Position numbers and translations under genes: made by a program
Shown: positions 17,755 through 24,870 of the stretch, piece by piece
How positions within the stretch are numbered: the stretch's first letter is position 1
Layout of the letters: each line of letters begins with the position of its first letter
DNA from: Ramlibacter albus
GTDB lineage: Bacteria; Pseudomonadota; Gammaproteobacteria; Burkholderiales; Burkholderiaceae_C
Length of the DNA stretch: 64,000 bases
NCBI RefSeq assembly: GCF_014297445.1
Contig: NZ_JACORU010000016.1
Coordinates: 1 to 64,000 of the forward strand
Direction: 5' to 3'
Notes under the pieces: generated by a model
Seen by the model: the letters and a program-made list of their open reading frames with translations, nothing else
Told to the model about the DNA's origin: nothing
Databases searched by the model: none

Positions 17755-18573
17755 TTAACTGACAACCGACGCGACCTTTTCCTCGTCGGCCGGCTTGGCC
17801 TCGGGCTGAACGGGGGCAAGCGTGCGGATCGCGGGCGGCAGCGGCAGCGGCACGTTGCGGCCGGTGGCGACCTGCTGCAGGCGGGCGTGCTCGGCCAGCA
17901 CCTTCTCGACGTAGCCGCCGTCCTCGCCGCTGATGGCGGCGCCGACGTAGAACTTCAGGCCTGCGTGCACGGAGCCGGCCCGCTGGATGCATTCCTGCAG
18001 GACACGCACGCCGACCCGCAGGTTGGTGACCGGGTCGAAAGCGGCGAGGCGGCCGCCGAAGCTCTCGTACTTGTCGCTGTGCACGCCCGTCATCACCTGC
18101 ATCAGGCCCTGCGCGCCCACGGGGCTCTGCGCGAACGGGTTGAAGCCGGACTCCACCGCCATCACGGCGAGGATCAGCGTCGGATCCATCTTGGTCCGCC
18201 CGCCGATCTCGTAGGCCTCCGCGACCAGCGCGGACAGCGGCTCGGGGGCCACGCGGTACTTCTTGCTCAGCCAGTAGGCGACGGCGGCCTGCTGCTTGGG
18301 GAGATCCTTCGGATTGAGGGCGGTGGCGCGGTCGATCGCGTCCAGCTCGGGCACGACGCCGCCGAATGCGGCGGCCTGGCGGGCCTGCAGCCAGCTCATG
18401 AGGCGGGTCTCGCCGACCTGCCGGAGGTCGGGGCGGGCGCTGAGCGTGACCACCGCGAAGACGACGGCCAGGCCCACGAGGGCGAAGCCGTTGTGCGTGA
18501 TCTCGAAAAAGCCCTGGGCGACGTCGCAAGCGAAAACACGGACACCACGGGCCAGTTTTCCTAACGCTGTCAT
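17755..18573 (-). CDS. Membrane-anchored lytic transglycosylase (SLT domain)
   Basis: A 272-residue protein with one N-terminal membrane segment (about residues 29-46, FALVGLAVVFAVVTLSA) and a soluble-lytic-transglycosylase domain (about 115-230). The catalytic Glu is in LILAVMAVESGFNPFAQS, followed by GAQGLMQVM. This family cleaves the MurNAc-GlcNAc bond of peptidoglycan with 1,6-anhydro product formation, for turnover or insertion of envelope machines. The ATG at 18573 has AAGGAAG five bases upstream. It has its own strong promoter and a roughly 200-base structured leader. Confidence 0.88.
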   Translation of the reverse strand: MTALGKLARGVRVFACDVAQGFFEITHNGFALVGLAVVFAVVTLSARPDLRQVGETRLMSWLQARQAAAFGGVVPELDAIDRATALNPKDLPKQQAAVAYWLSKKYRVAPEPLSALVAEAYEIGGRTKMDPTLILAVMAVESGFNPFAQSPVGAQGLMQVMTGVHSDKYESFGGRLAAFDPVTNLRVGVRVLQECIQRAGSVHAGLKFYVGAAISGEDGGYVEKVLAEHARLQQVATGRNVPLPLPPAIRTLAPVQPEAKPADEEKVASVVS

Positions 18574-18772
18574 AGCACTTCCTTTCTACGCGCGGGGGCC
18601 GTGCGCGGGTGGTGCCTGGTGGCATCACGCCGGGAAACACGGTCCCCTCGTTTGGATTGGTACGCCATCGGGCCGGGGCGCTTCCCTGTCTTTCTGGAAG
18701 CTGGTTGCACCGGGCCGACTTCGCCGGGTTCGGCAGCGGGTTCGGGTTGTCCCTAGTGCTGTTGCCAGGGAC
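18574..18772 (-). ncRNA. Structured 5' leader of the lytic transglycosylase gene (candidate cis-regulatory RNA)
   Basis: From the predicted transcription start near 18772 to the ATG the minus-strand transcript has about 199 untranslated bases. It opens with a perfect hairpin (18749-18772, GUCCCU/AGGGAC), followed by GCCGA/UCGGC (18714-18734), GCUUCC/GGAAGC (18680-18701) and a UGCC/GGCA stem extended by GUG/CAC (18609-18628). Two GAACCCG boxes lie between the first two hairpins. I could not match it to a riboswitch class I know: it lacks the conserved blocks of c-di-AMP, c-di-GMP or cobalamin aptamers. A regulatory role is inference. Confidence 0.55.
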
Positions 18773-18778
18773 GGGCGA

Positions 18779-18808
18779 ATTCTAGGAGGCGTCCAAATAC
18801 AAGGTCAA
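18779..18808 (-). promoter_or_regulatory. Sigma-70 promoter of the lytic transglycosylase
   Basis: On the minus strand TTGACC (18803-18808) and TAGAAT (18779-18784) are separated by 18 bases; each matches the consensus in five of six positions. The expected start is at about 18772, exactly the first base of the leader's first hairpin. Confidence 0.75.
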
Positions 18809-19131
18809 GAATATGAAGTTCCCGTTTGAAACCTGTTGACACATAAGGAGCATCCAATTTACCGGCTGGCCCAGCCGTTCGCGTGTCGGACAAGACCGAC
18901 GCGAAACGTCGGACGAGCCCGGCAGCCTGTCATCCGTTGCTATGGTTTCAGTAGCGGAACGGAAGCGATGAGGACAATGGTATTCACATGGGTCCCGTCA
19001 CCTAATCGACAGGCGGCGGCGCCTTGAACAAGCCGCCCGCGCGTTGTCAATCGCAATCGGGCAATCGCGATTTTTCGTGCCATTGAAAATTGGGATTGGT
19101 AAACCGCGCGAGCCTCACCTAACTTGAGGGG
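18809..19131. other. Intergenic stretch without a supported gene
   Basis: No convincing coding frame. Visible items: a perfect TTGACA at 18836 on the plus strand with no good -10; a CCGACG-CGAAA-CGTCGG hairpin at 18897-18912; an interrupted inverted repeat CCGTT-GCTA...TAGC-AACGG at about 18933-18961; and three CAATCG repeats next to an AATCGCGATT palindrome at about 19048-19072. None can be assigned a function. Confidence 0.5.
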
Positions 19132-19325
19132 GCCTGTGCGAACGGGCAACCAGCCGGTAGGGCCGCTTCGGCGGCAGCCCCGGCCCCACTTGGAAGCAAT
19201 CGTTGCTTCCGCCGCGGCGCGGGACGGACCACTCCCAGCCGCAGACCGAAGGACGGCGTGGCGCCACGCCCGTTGTCCAGCCCGGCAGGCGGCCTTCATG
19301 GCTACCTGTCCGGGCTTTCTCCTTT
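19132..19325 (+). ncRNA. Candidate structured RNA or leader ending in an intrinsic terminator
   Basis: The plus strand here folds strongly: AACGGGC (19141-19147) pairs with GCCCGTT (19268-19274), enclosing GCCGC-UUCG-GCGGC (19162-19175), an 8-bp hairpin GGAAGCAA/UUGCUUCC (19192-19210) and the 16-base palindrome GGCGTGGCGCCACGCC (19255-19270, which competes with the closing stem). A strong terminator follows. Length, about 190 bases, is 6S-RNA-like, but I see no 6S, RNase P, SRP or tmRNA signature. The 5' end is uncertain (TTGGTA/TAACTT at 19096-19125 is a weak promoter). It may also be the attenuated leader of the downstream DUF349 gene. Confidence 0.45.
19279..19323 (+). terminator. Rho-independent terminator
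   Basis: AGCCCGG plus CAGG pairs with CCTG plus CCGGGCT with one bulged T, and an inner GCC/GGC closes a TTCAT loop; TTTCTCCTTT follows. The T-run lies on the plus-strand side, so it ends transcription running toward the DUF349 gene, 60 bases before that gene starts. Confidence 0.75.
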
Positions 19326-19383
19326 ATATATGGCGTGTTGCCCAAGCCGTTTCGAATCGCGGCGAGAATAGCGGCCGTTTCAG

Positions 19384-22158
19384 TTGCAAAGCCGCTTCCA
19401 CGTGAGTTCCCCCAAGACAGCCGATGCCGCCAACCTCGACGCCCTGACCGGCGGCGCCTTCTCCGCCCCGACCTCGGGCGAGCGCGCCGCGCGCGTGCGC
19501 GAGTGGATGGCCACCAATCCTTCGCCCGAGCAGATGCACGAGGTGTTCCGCGAGCTCAGTGCCCGCGACAAGGGCGCCGCGCGCCCGCTGCGCGAGAAGC
19601 TCGACGAGATCAAGCGCGCCAAGGGCCAGGAGGCGATCGCGGCCGAATGGGCCGAGAAGGCGCGCGGGCTCCTTGCGCAGCCGCGGCTGAACATCGCCGA
19701 CGCTTTGGCCTGGCAGCGTGACGCCGCCAAGGCGGGCGCGCCGCTCAGCCGCGAGCCGCTGGCGGGTTTCAAGACGCAGCTGGCCGAGCGCATCAAGGGC
19801 ATCGAGGACCTGCAGACGCGCGTGCAGGTGCAGCGCGAAGCGGCGGTGTTGCTGGCGCAGCGCATCGAAGTGCTGTCCACGAAGTCGTGGAAGGACGCGC
19901 AAGCGGCCGCCGAGGCGCTGCGGGCCGACGTCCCCGAGTGGCAGGCACAGGCCCAGGCGCTGGTCGAGGACGCCAACTGGGCGAGCGTCGACACGAAGTT
20001 CCCGCCGCTGCTCGAAGCCTCGCGCTCGCAGCTGCAGGTGGTGTGGGACGCTTTCCAGAGTGCGCTCGCCCTCGCGACCGCGGCTGCCGAAGACCCCGGC
20101 GCGCCGCTGCCGCCCGTGCCCGTGTGGGCCGACGAGCTGCGCCAGGCGCGTGGCCTGCCGCCCGATGGCGCGGCTGCCGCGCCGAAAGCGCCGAAGCCGC
20201 GCGTCGACCCCGAACTGCGCGCGAAAGCCACGCAGGCCGTCGGCGAAGTCCTGGCGAAGCTCGAGCAGGAGATCGCGCAGGGCCACGGCAAGGCCAGCGC
20301 CGGCGCGGCCGCCGCGCTGCGCAACGCACTGAAGGAACACGGCAAGCTCATCGACGACAAGCTGGAGCAGCAGGTGCATGCCGCGCTCGGCGCGGCGACC
20401 GAGCTCGAAGGCTGGCAGCGCTGGCGCGCGGACCAGCTGCGGCAGGAGCTGGTCGCGCAGGCCGAGGGCCTGTTCGAGCGCCCCGCCGCGAAGGAAGGCG
20501 AGGAGCCGCCGCCGCCGAAGCCGAAGTACGGCGGCCGCAAGATGCAGGAGACCCTGCGCCAGCTGCGCGACCAGTGGAAGCAGGTGGACCAGGGCGGCCC
20601 GCCCAACCACGCGTTGTGGAAGCGTTTCGACGAAGCGTGCAACGAAGCGCACAAGGTGGTGGCGGAGTGGCTCGACAAGGTGAAGGCCGAGGCCGCGGAG
20701 CACCGCGCCAAGCGCCTCGCGCTGATCGAGGAGGTGAAGGCCTGGGCGGCCGCGCATGCGCAGCCCGAGGGCGGCGACTGGAAGGCGTTCAACCGCGCGC
20801 TGCACCAGTTCTCCGACCGCTGGCGCGACGCGGGCCACCTGAGCGAGAAGGCGTTCGCCGAGCTGCAGCCGCAGTGGAAGGCCGCGATGGCCGCCGCGAG
20901 TGCACCGCTGGACGCCGCGCAGAAGGCGAGCATCGATCGCCGCAACGCGATGATCGAGGAGGCCACGGCGCTGGGCGCCGCGCCGCAGCTGCGCATCGAC
21001 GCCGTGCGTTCGCTGCAGCAGCGCTGGCAGGCCGAGGCGCAGGCGGTGCCGCTGGACCGCAAGCACGAGCAGAAGCTGTGGGACGCTTTCCGCAAGCCGA
21101 TCGACGACGCGTTCAACCGCAAGACGGCCGAGCGCGAGAAGGCCGCGTCCGCGATGAGCGAGCGCGACCGCGCGGTGCTCGAAGCGTCGAAGGCGCTCGA
21201 CGCGGCGACGGCGCAGGGCGATGCGCAGAAGATCCGCACGGCGATGGCCGCGCTGGAGCAGGCATTGCGCGCGCAGAGCAAGGCGGCGGACGACAAGGCG
21301 CGCGCGGATGCGGGCGGTGCGACGGGTGCCGGCGCAATCGGTGCGGGCGCAACCGGTGCCGGCGCAGCGGGTGCCGATGCGGCGGGTGCGAACTCGACCG
21401 CGGCTGGTGCGCAGGACGCCGCGGCCGCCGCGCCGGGCGACGCACCGAGCAGCGAAGCCGAAGGCGCGCCGGCCGAAGTCACGGCCGAAGCAGCGCCCGC
21501 GCCGACACCCGCACCTCCCGCGCCGAAGAAGGTCGTGGCCGTGCGCGGCGACGACCGCCCCGGCATGAAGAAGGCCGAGCCCGCGCCCATGGGCCGCGGC
21601 GGCAAGTTCGACCGCAAAGGCCCGCCGGGCCGCGGCGACCGTCGCGACGATCGCGGTGACGCGCGGCGCGGCGGCCGCTTCGACGACCGCGAGGACCGCG
21701 GCCCGCGCCTGGGCGACACCGCCTTCCGCGCGCAACGCGAAGCACTCGAGCACGCCCAGAGCGCGCTGCGCAAGCTCGCCGCGCAGGCGCACGGCGAAGC
21801 GCTCACGCAGCTGATGGCTGCATGGGAGCAGCGTGCGGGCGACAAGGTGCCGTCGCAAGGCGAATTGGGCAAGGGTGTGTCGCCGCAAGTGCGCGGTGCG
21901 TGGGTACAGGCCATCGGTGCCGCGCCCTCGGGCGACGCGAGCGATGCGCTGCTTCGCCTGGAGATCGCGGCCGATGTGCCGACGCCCGCGGAGCAGCTCT
22001 CGGCGCGCCGCCAGATGCAGCTCGTGCTGCTCACCAGGCGCAACGAGCCGGGGCCGCAGCAGACGTGGGGGCAGGACGCGGCGAAGGTGTTCGCGTCGGC
22101 GCACGACGCGCAATCCGCTCGCCGGGTGCAGAACGCGCTGAAGGTGCTGCTGCGCTGA
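19384..22158 (+). CDS. DUF349 repeat protein with basic RGG-like tail segment
   Basis: A large, mostly helical protein (up to 924 residues). DUF349-type helical units are visible at about residues 375-450 (ETLRQLRDQWKQVDQGG), 460-535 (FNRALHQFSDRWRDAGHL) and 537-610 (RSLQQRWQAEAQAVP). A low-complexity Gly/Ala run with GATGAGA-like repeats (about 644-672) leads into a Pro/Ala linker and an Arg/Gly/Asp-rich segment (about 735-780, GRGDRRDDRGDARRGGRF) resembling nucleic-acid-binding RGG regions. No catalytic motif is visible. The start is uncertain: TTG at 19384 or GTG at 19402, neither with a clear Shine-Dalgarno. Function unknown. Confidence 0.85.
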   Translation: MQSRFHVSSPKTADAANLDALTGGAFSAPTSGERAARVREWMATNPSPEQMHEVFRELSARDKGAARPLREKLDEIKRAKGQEAIAAEWAEKARGLLAQPRLNIADALAWQRDAAKAGAPLSREPLAGFKTQLAERIKGIEDLQTRVQVQREAAVLLAQRIEVLSTKSWKDAQAAAEALRADVPEWQAQAQALVEDANWASVDTKFPPLLEASRSQLQVVWDAFQSALALATAAAEDPGAPLPPVPVWADELRQARGLPPDGAAAAPKAPKPRVDPELRAKATQAVGEVLAKLEQEIAQGHGKASAGAAAALRNALKEHGKLIDDKLEQQVHAALGAATELEGWQRWRADQLRQELVAQAEGLFERPAAKEGEEPPPPKPKYGGRKMQETLRQLRDQWKQVDQGGPPNHALWKRFDEACNEAHKVVAEWLDKVKAEAAEHRAKRLALIEEVKAWAAAHAQPEGGDWKAFNRALHQFSDRWRDAGHLSEKAFAELQPQWKAAMAAASAPLDAAQKASIDRRNAMIEEATALGAAPQLRIDAVRSLQQRWQAEAQAVPLDRKHEQKLWDAFRKPIDDAFNRKTAEREKAASAMSERDRAVLEASKALDAATAQGDAQKIRTAMAALEQALRAQSKAADDKARADAGGATGAGAIGAGATGAGAAGADAAGANSTAAGAQDAAAAAPGDAPSSEAEGAPAEVTAEAAPAPTPAPPAPKKVVAVRGDDRPGMKKAEPAPMGRGGKFDRKGPPGRGDRRDDRGDARRGGRFDDREDRGPRLGDTAFRAQREALEHAQSALRKLAAQAHGEALTQLMAAWEQRAGDKVPSQGELGKGVSPQVRGAWVQAIGAAPSGDASDALLRLEIAADVPTPAEQLSARRQMQLVLLTRRNEPGPQQTWGQDAAKVFASAHDAQSARRVQNALKVLLR

Positions 22159-22162
22159 GGGG

Positions 22163-22921
22163 TTAGCGCAGTTCCCCGAAGAAGGAGTCGAACAGCCGCG
22201 CGAGCGGCGGGAACTCCTTCTCGAACACCGGCCGGTTGACGAAGTACGCCTCGCACGCGACGGGGAAGAACTCGTCCAGCGCGGTCGCACCGTAGGGGTC
22301 CAGCCACGGCTCCTCGCCGCCGAAACGCTCGGCGATGATCACCTTCTCGCGGAAGGCTTCGAACTCCGCCTGGATCACCGCCATCCATGCCTCGCGCGCC
22401 GTGCGCGAAGGCAGCGGCGGGCAGCCGTCGGCCGCGCCGTCGCGCTGGTCGATCTTGTGGACGAACTCGTGGATGACGACGTTGTAGCCGAGCCGGGCGG
22501 AAGCGCCCGCGTCGGCCACGTCCTTCCAGCTGAGCGTGACCGGGCCGCGCTCCATCGCTTCGCCGGCGATCACCTCGCCATATTCGTGCACGACACCGTC
22601 GTCGTCCTGCACCGTGCGCCGCGCGAGCACCTCGTCGGCATGCACGACGACCGTCACGAAATCGTCGTACCAGCCGAGACCGAGGTTCAGCACCGGCAGC
22701 ACCGCCTGTGCGGCAATGGCGACGGCGACACGGTCGGTGATCTTGAAGCCGTGCGCACCGTGGAACTCCTTCTGCGCGAGGAACTGCGACGCGAGTTCGC
22801 GCAGCCGCACCTGGTGCGCGGGCTTCAGCTCGTCAAGGAAAGGGTAGTCGGAGAGCGTCGCACGCCACAGCGTGTCCGGGATCTCGCGCGCCTTCGGGCG
22901 CCGCCGCAGCCAGCCGAACAT
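22163..22921 (-). CDS. mtfA: MtfA-type zinc-dependent peptidase (M90)
   Basis: A 252-residue protein of the MtfA family, whose E. coli member titrates the glucose repressor Mlc and has aminopeptidase activity. The zinc motif is in YNVVIHEFVHKIDQRDGAADG (HEFVH), with the downstream glutamate in ALDEFFPVACEAYFVNRP. The N-terminus MFGWLRRRPKA is typical. It starts on the last base of lpxH's stop and is the final gene of the minus-strand envelope operon. Whether an Mlc partner exists here cannot be told. Confidence 0.92.
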   Translation of the reverse strand: MFGWLRRRPKAREIPDTLWRATLSDYPFLDELKPAHQVRLRELASQFLAQKEFHGAHGFKITDRVAVAIAAQAVLPVLNLGLGWYDDFVTVVVHADEVLARRTVQDDDGVVHEYGEVIAGEAMERGPVTLSWKDVADAGASARLGYNVVIHEFVHKIDQRDGAADGCPPLPSRTAREAWMAVIQAEFEAFREKVIIAERFGGEEPWLDPYGATALDEFFPVACEAYFVNRPVFEKEFPPLARLFDSFFGELR

Positions 22922-23676
22922 CAGCCGAGGTTCACCCGCTCGGCGCCGCCCGCGGACAGGCGCAGCACTTCGAGGCGCGGCGGCTGCGCGCTCGCGTCCC
23001 AGTCGCTCAGCACGATGCGGCGAAAGCCGCCGCCGAGCTGGTGCTCGCGCGGCGCGTGCGTGTGGCCGTGGATCAGCGTTTCGGCGCGCGCGGCCTGCAG
23101 CCATTGCACGGCGGTGGCGGTGTCGACGTCTGCGTACTCGACGCCGCTGCTCGCGCGCTCCTCGCTTTCGGTGCGCAGGCCGCGTGCGATCGCGCGGCGC
23201 TGCTCGAGTGCCTGCGAAAGGAACTGCGACTGCCAGCCGGCATCGCGCACCTTGCGGCGGAACGCCTGGTAGTCCGCGTCGTCCACGCACAGTGCATCGC
23301 CGTGGCTGAGGAGCCACCGCCGGTCCGCGAACACGAGCACGGTCGGGTCATCGAGGAGCGTGACGCCCGTGGACTGCATCAGCCCCGCACCCACGAGGAA
23401 GTCGCGGTTGCCGTGCAGGAAGAACACCGGCAGCCGCCGCGCGGTGGCGCGCAGCACCTCCGCGCAATCGTCCTCGAAGCCGGGCTCGCCCGCCGCGTCG
23501 TCGCCGACCCAGGCCTCGAACAGGTCCCCGAGGATGAACAGCGCATCCGCGTCGCAAGCCACCATGAACCGCCGCCACGCTTCGAACGTGGCGGGCTGCG
23601 CGGCCTGCAGGTGCAGGTCGGAAATGAAGTCGAGGGAACGCCAGGCGTCCGGGGCGTGGAGCTCTGGCGTGGACAC
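22921..23676 (-). CDS. lpxH: UDP-2,3-diacylglucosamine diphosphatase
   Basis: Peripheral membrane metallophosphoesterase that converts UDP-2,3-diacylglucosamine to lipid X in lipid A synthesis. The 251-residue protein has all calcineurin-type metal motifs: FISDLHL, ILGDLFEAWVGDD, LHGNRDF, LLSHGD and LIHGHTHAPREH. It lies one base after ppiB and overlaps mtfA by one base; the ppiB-lpxH pair is common in beta- and gamma-proteobacteria. Confidence 0.95.
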   Translation of the reverse strand: MSTPELHAPDAWRSLDFISDLHLQAAQPATFEAWRRFMVACDADALFILGDLFEAWVGDDAAGEPGFEDDCAEVLRATARRLPVFFLHGNRDFLVGAGLMQSTGVTLLDDPTVLVFADRRWLLSHGDALCVDDADYQAFRRKVRDAGWQSQFLSQALEQRRAIARGLRTESEERASSGVEYADVDTATAVQWLQAARAETLIHGHTHAPREHQLGGGFRRIVLSDWDASAQPPRLEVLRLSAGGAERVNLG

Positions 23677-23677
23677 G

Positions 23678-24187
23678 TCAGGAGACGACGACCGCCTTTT
23701 CGATCACGACGTCCTCGAGCGGGACATCGTCGTGGAAGCCCTTGCGGCCCGTCTTCACGCCCTTGATCTTGTCGACCACTTCCTTGCCGCCCACCACCTT
23801 GCCGAACACGGCATAGCCCCAGCCCTGCGGCGTGGGCGCGGTGTGGTTGAGGAACTCGTTGTCGGCGACGTTGATGAAGAACTGCGCCGTGGCGGAGTGG
23901 GGCGCCGAGGTGCGCGCCATGGCCACCGTGTACTTGTCGTTCTTCAGGCCGTTGTTGGCCTCGTTCTCGACCGCGGCGTCGGTGGGCTTCTGGCCCATGC
24001 CGGGCTCCATGCCGCCGCCCTGGACCATGAAACCGTTGATCACGCGGTGGAAGATGGTGCGGTCGTAGTGCCCCTTCTTCACGTAGTTGAGGAAGTTGGC
24101 GACGGACTTCGGCGCCTTCGCCTCGTCCAGCTCCAGCGTGACGACGCCGTGATCCACGATGTGCAGTTCGACTTTCGGGTTGGCCAT
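23678..24187 (-). CDS. ppiB: Cytoplasmic peptidyl-prolyl isomerase (cyclophilin)
   Basis: A 169-residue cyclophilin without signal peptide. Active-site elements are present: YDRTIFHRVINGFMVQGGG with the catalytic Arg, SATAQFFINVADNEFLNH, and GWGYAVFGKVVGG. Catalyses cis-trans proline isomerisation in the cytoplasm. It is 14 bases downstream of ppiA, a probable paralogue with a signal peptide, and one base upstream of lpxH. Confidence 0.95.
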   Translation of the reverse strand: MANPKVELHIVDHGVVTLELDEAKAPKSVANFLNYVKKGHYDRTIFHRVINGFMVQGGGMEPGMGQKPTDAAVENEANNGLKNDKYTVAMARTSAPHSATAQFFINVADNEFLNHTAPTPQGWGYAVFGKVVGGKEVVDKIKGVKTGRKGFHDDVPLEDVVIEKAVVVS

Positions 24188-24201
24188 TGTGGCCTCCTTT
24201 C

Positions 24202-24870
24202 TTATTTGACGAGCGTTGCCGAGGTGATGACGATCGGCTTGACAGGCACGTCGCCATGCATGCCGCGCTGGCCCACGGGCACCGCCTTGATCCTGTCGAC
24301 CACGTCCATGCCGGAGACCACCTTGCCGAACACGGTGTAGCCGAACAGTTCCGGCGCGCGCTCGAGCTGGGCGCGGGGGATGTTCTCGTAGACGCGGCCG
24401 CGGTACTCGAACTTCGGCACCGGGTCGCCCGGCGGGATCGCCGTCGGGTCGAGGAACGCGTTGTCCTTCACGTTGATGAAGAACTGCGCCGTCGCGGAGT
24501 TGGGGTCGTTGGTGCGCGCCATCGCCAGCGTGCCCACGGTGTTCTTCAGGCCCTTCTCGAGGGCGAGGCGGCCTTCGTGCACGACGGGCGCGCGGGTCTT
24601 CTTCTCGACCATGTTCTCGTCCATGCCGCCGCCCTGGACCATGAAGTTGTTGATGACGCGGTGGAACACGGTGCCGTTGTAATGGCCGTCCTTCACGTAC
24701 TGCAGGAAGTTCTCCACCGTCTTCGGCGCCTTGTCGGGGTAGACCTCGACGACGATGTCACCCATCGTCGTGGCGAACTTCACCCGGGGCGCGTCGGCCG
24801 CATGCACCGTGGCGAACGTGAGGCCGGCAAGTGCGGCCAGCGCCACGCGGCGCGTCAATTTGGCGATCAA
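24202..24870 (-). CDS. ppiA: Periplasmic peptidyl-prolyl isomerase (cyclophilin)
   Basis: A 222-residue cyclophilin with an N-terminal signal sequence (VALAALAGLTFATVHAAD). Catalytic motif YNGTVFHRVINNFMVQGGG and SATAQFFINVKDNAFLD are conserved; an insertion of about 20 residues (PGDPVPKFEYRGRVYENIPRAQ) distinguishes it from ppiB. The start is the TTG at 24868-24870: AAGGAG lies seven bases upstream and the codon overlaps the L,D-transpeptidase stop as TTGA. No ATG exists before the cyclophilin core. Confidence 0.92.
   Translation of the reverse strand: MIAKLTRRVALAALAGLTFATVHAADAPRVKFATTMGDIVVEVYPDKAPKTVENFLQYVKDGHYNGTVFHRVINNFMVQGGGMDENMVEKKTRAPVVHEGRLALEKGLKNTVGTLAMARTNDPNSATAQFFINVKDNAFLDPTAIPPGDPVPKFEYRGRVYENIPRAQLERAPELFGYTVFGKVVSGMDVVDRIKAVPVGQRGMHGDVPVKPIVITSATLVK

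Noticed and set aside
18574..18772. Identity of the transglycosylase leader as a c-di-AMP (ydaO) riboswitch
   Set aside because: There is a superficial GCCGAACCCG resemblance and ydaO elements do precede cell-wall hydrolases in other phyla, but the other conserved ydaO blocks are missing.
18968..19027. Small open frame (19 codons) in the 18.8-19.1 kb intergenic stretch
   Set aside because: No ribosome site and no recognisable feature; too short to separate from chance.
19132..19325. 6S RNA, RNase P RNA or tmRNA gene
   Set aside because: Length suits 6S RNA, but no central bubble arrangement is clear, there is no RNase P GGAAAGUCCGG-type block and no tRNA-like TTCGAATCC end.
21310..21410. 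Minisatellite-type tandem repeat in the DUF349 gene
   Set aside because: Short in-frame Gly/Ala codon repetition within a low-complexity protein segment; noted with the gene and not treated as a separate element.
19324..22388. Two frames of roughly 1000 codons on the minus strand opposite the DUF349 gene
   Set aside because: Antisense shadows rich in Arg, Ala, Ser and Leu with no domain; the plus-strand protein has coherent repeats and linkers.
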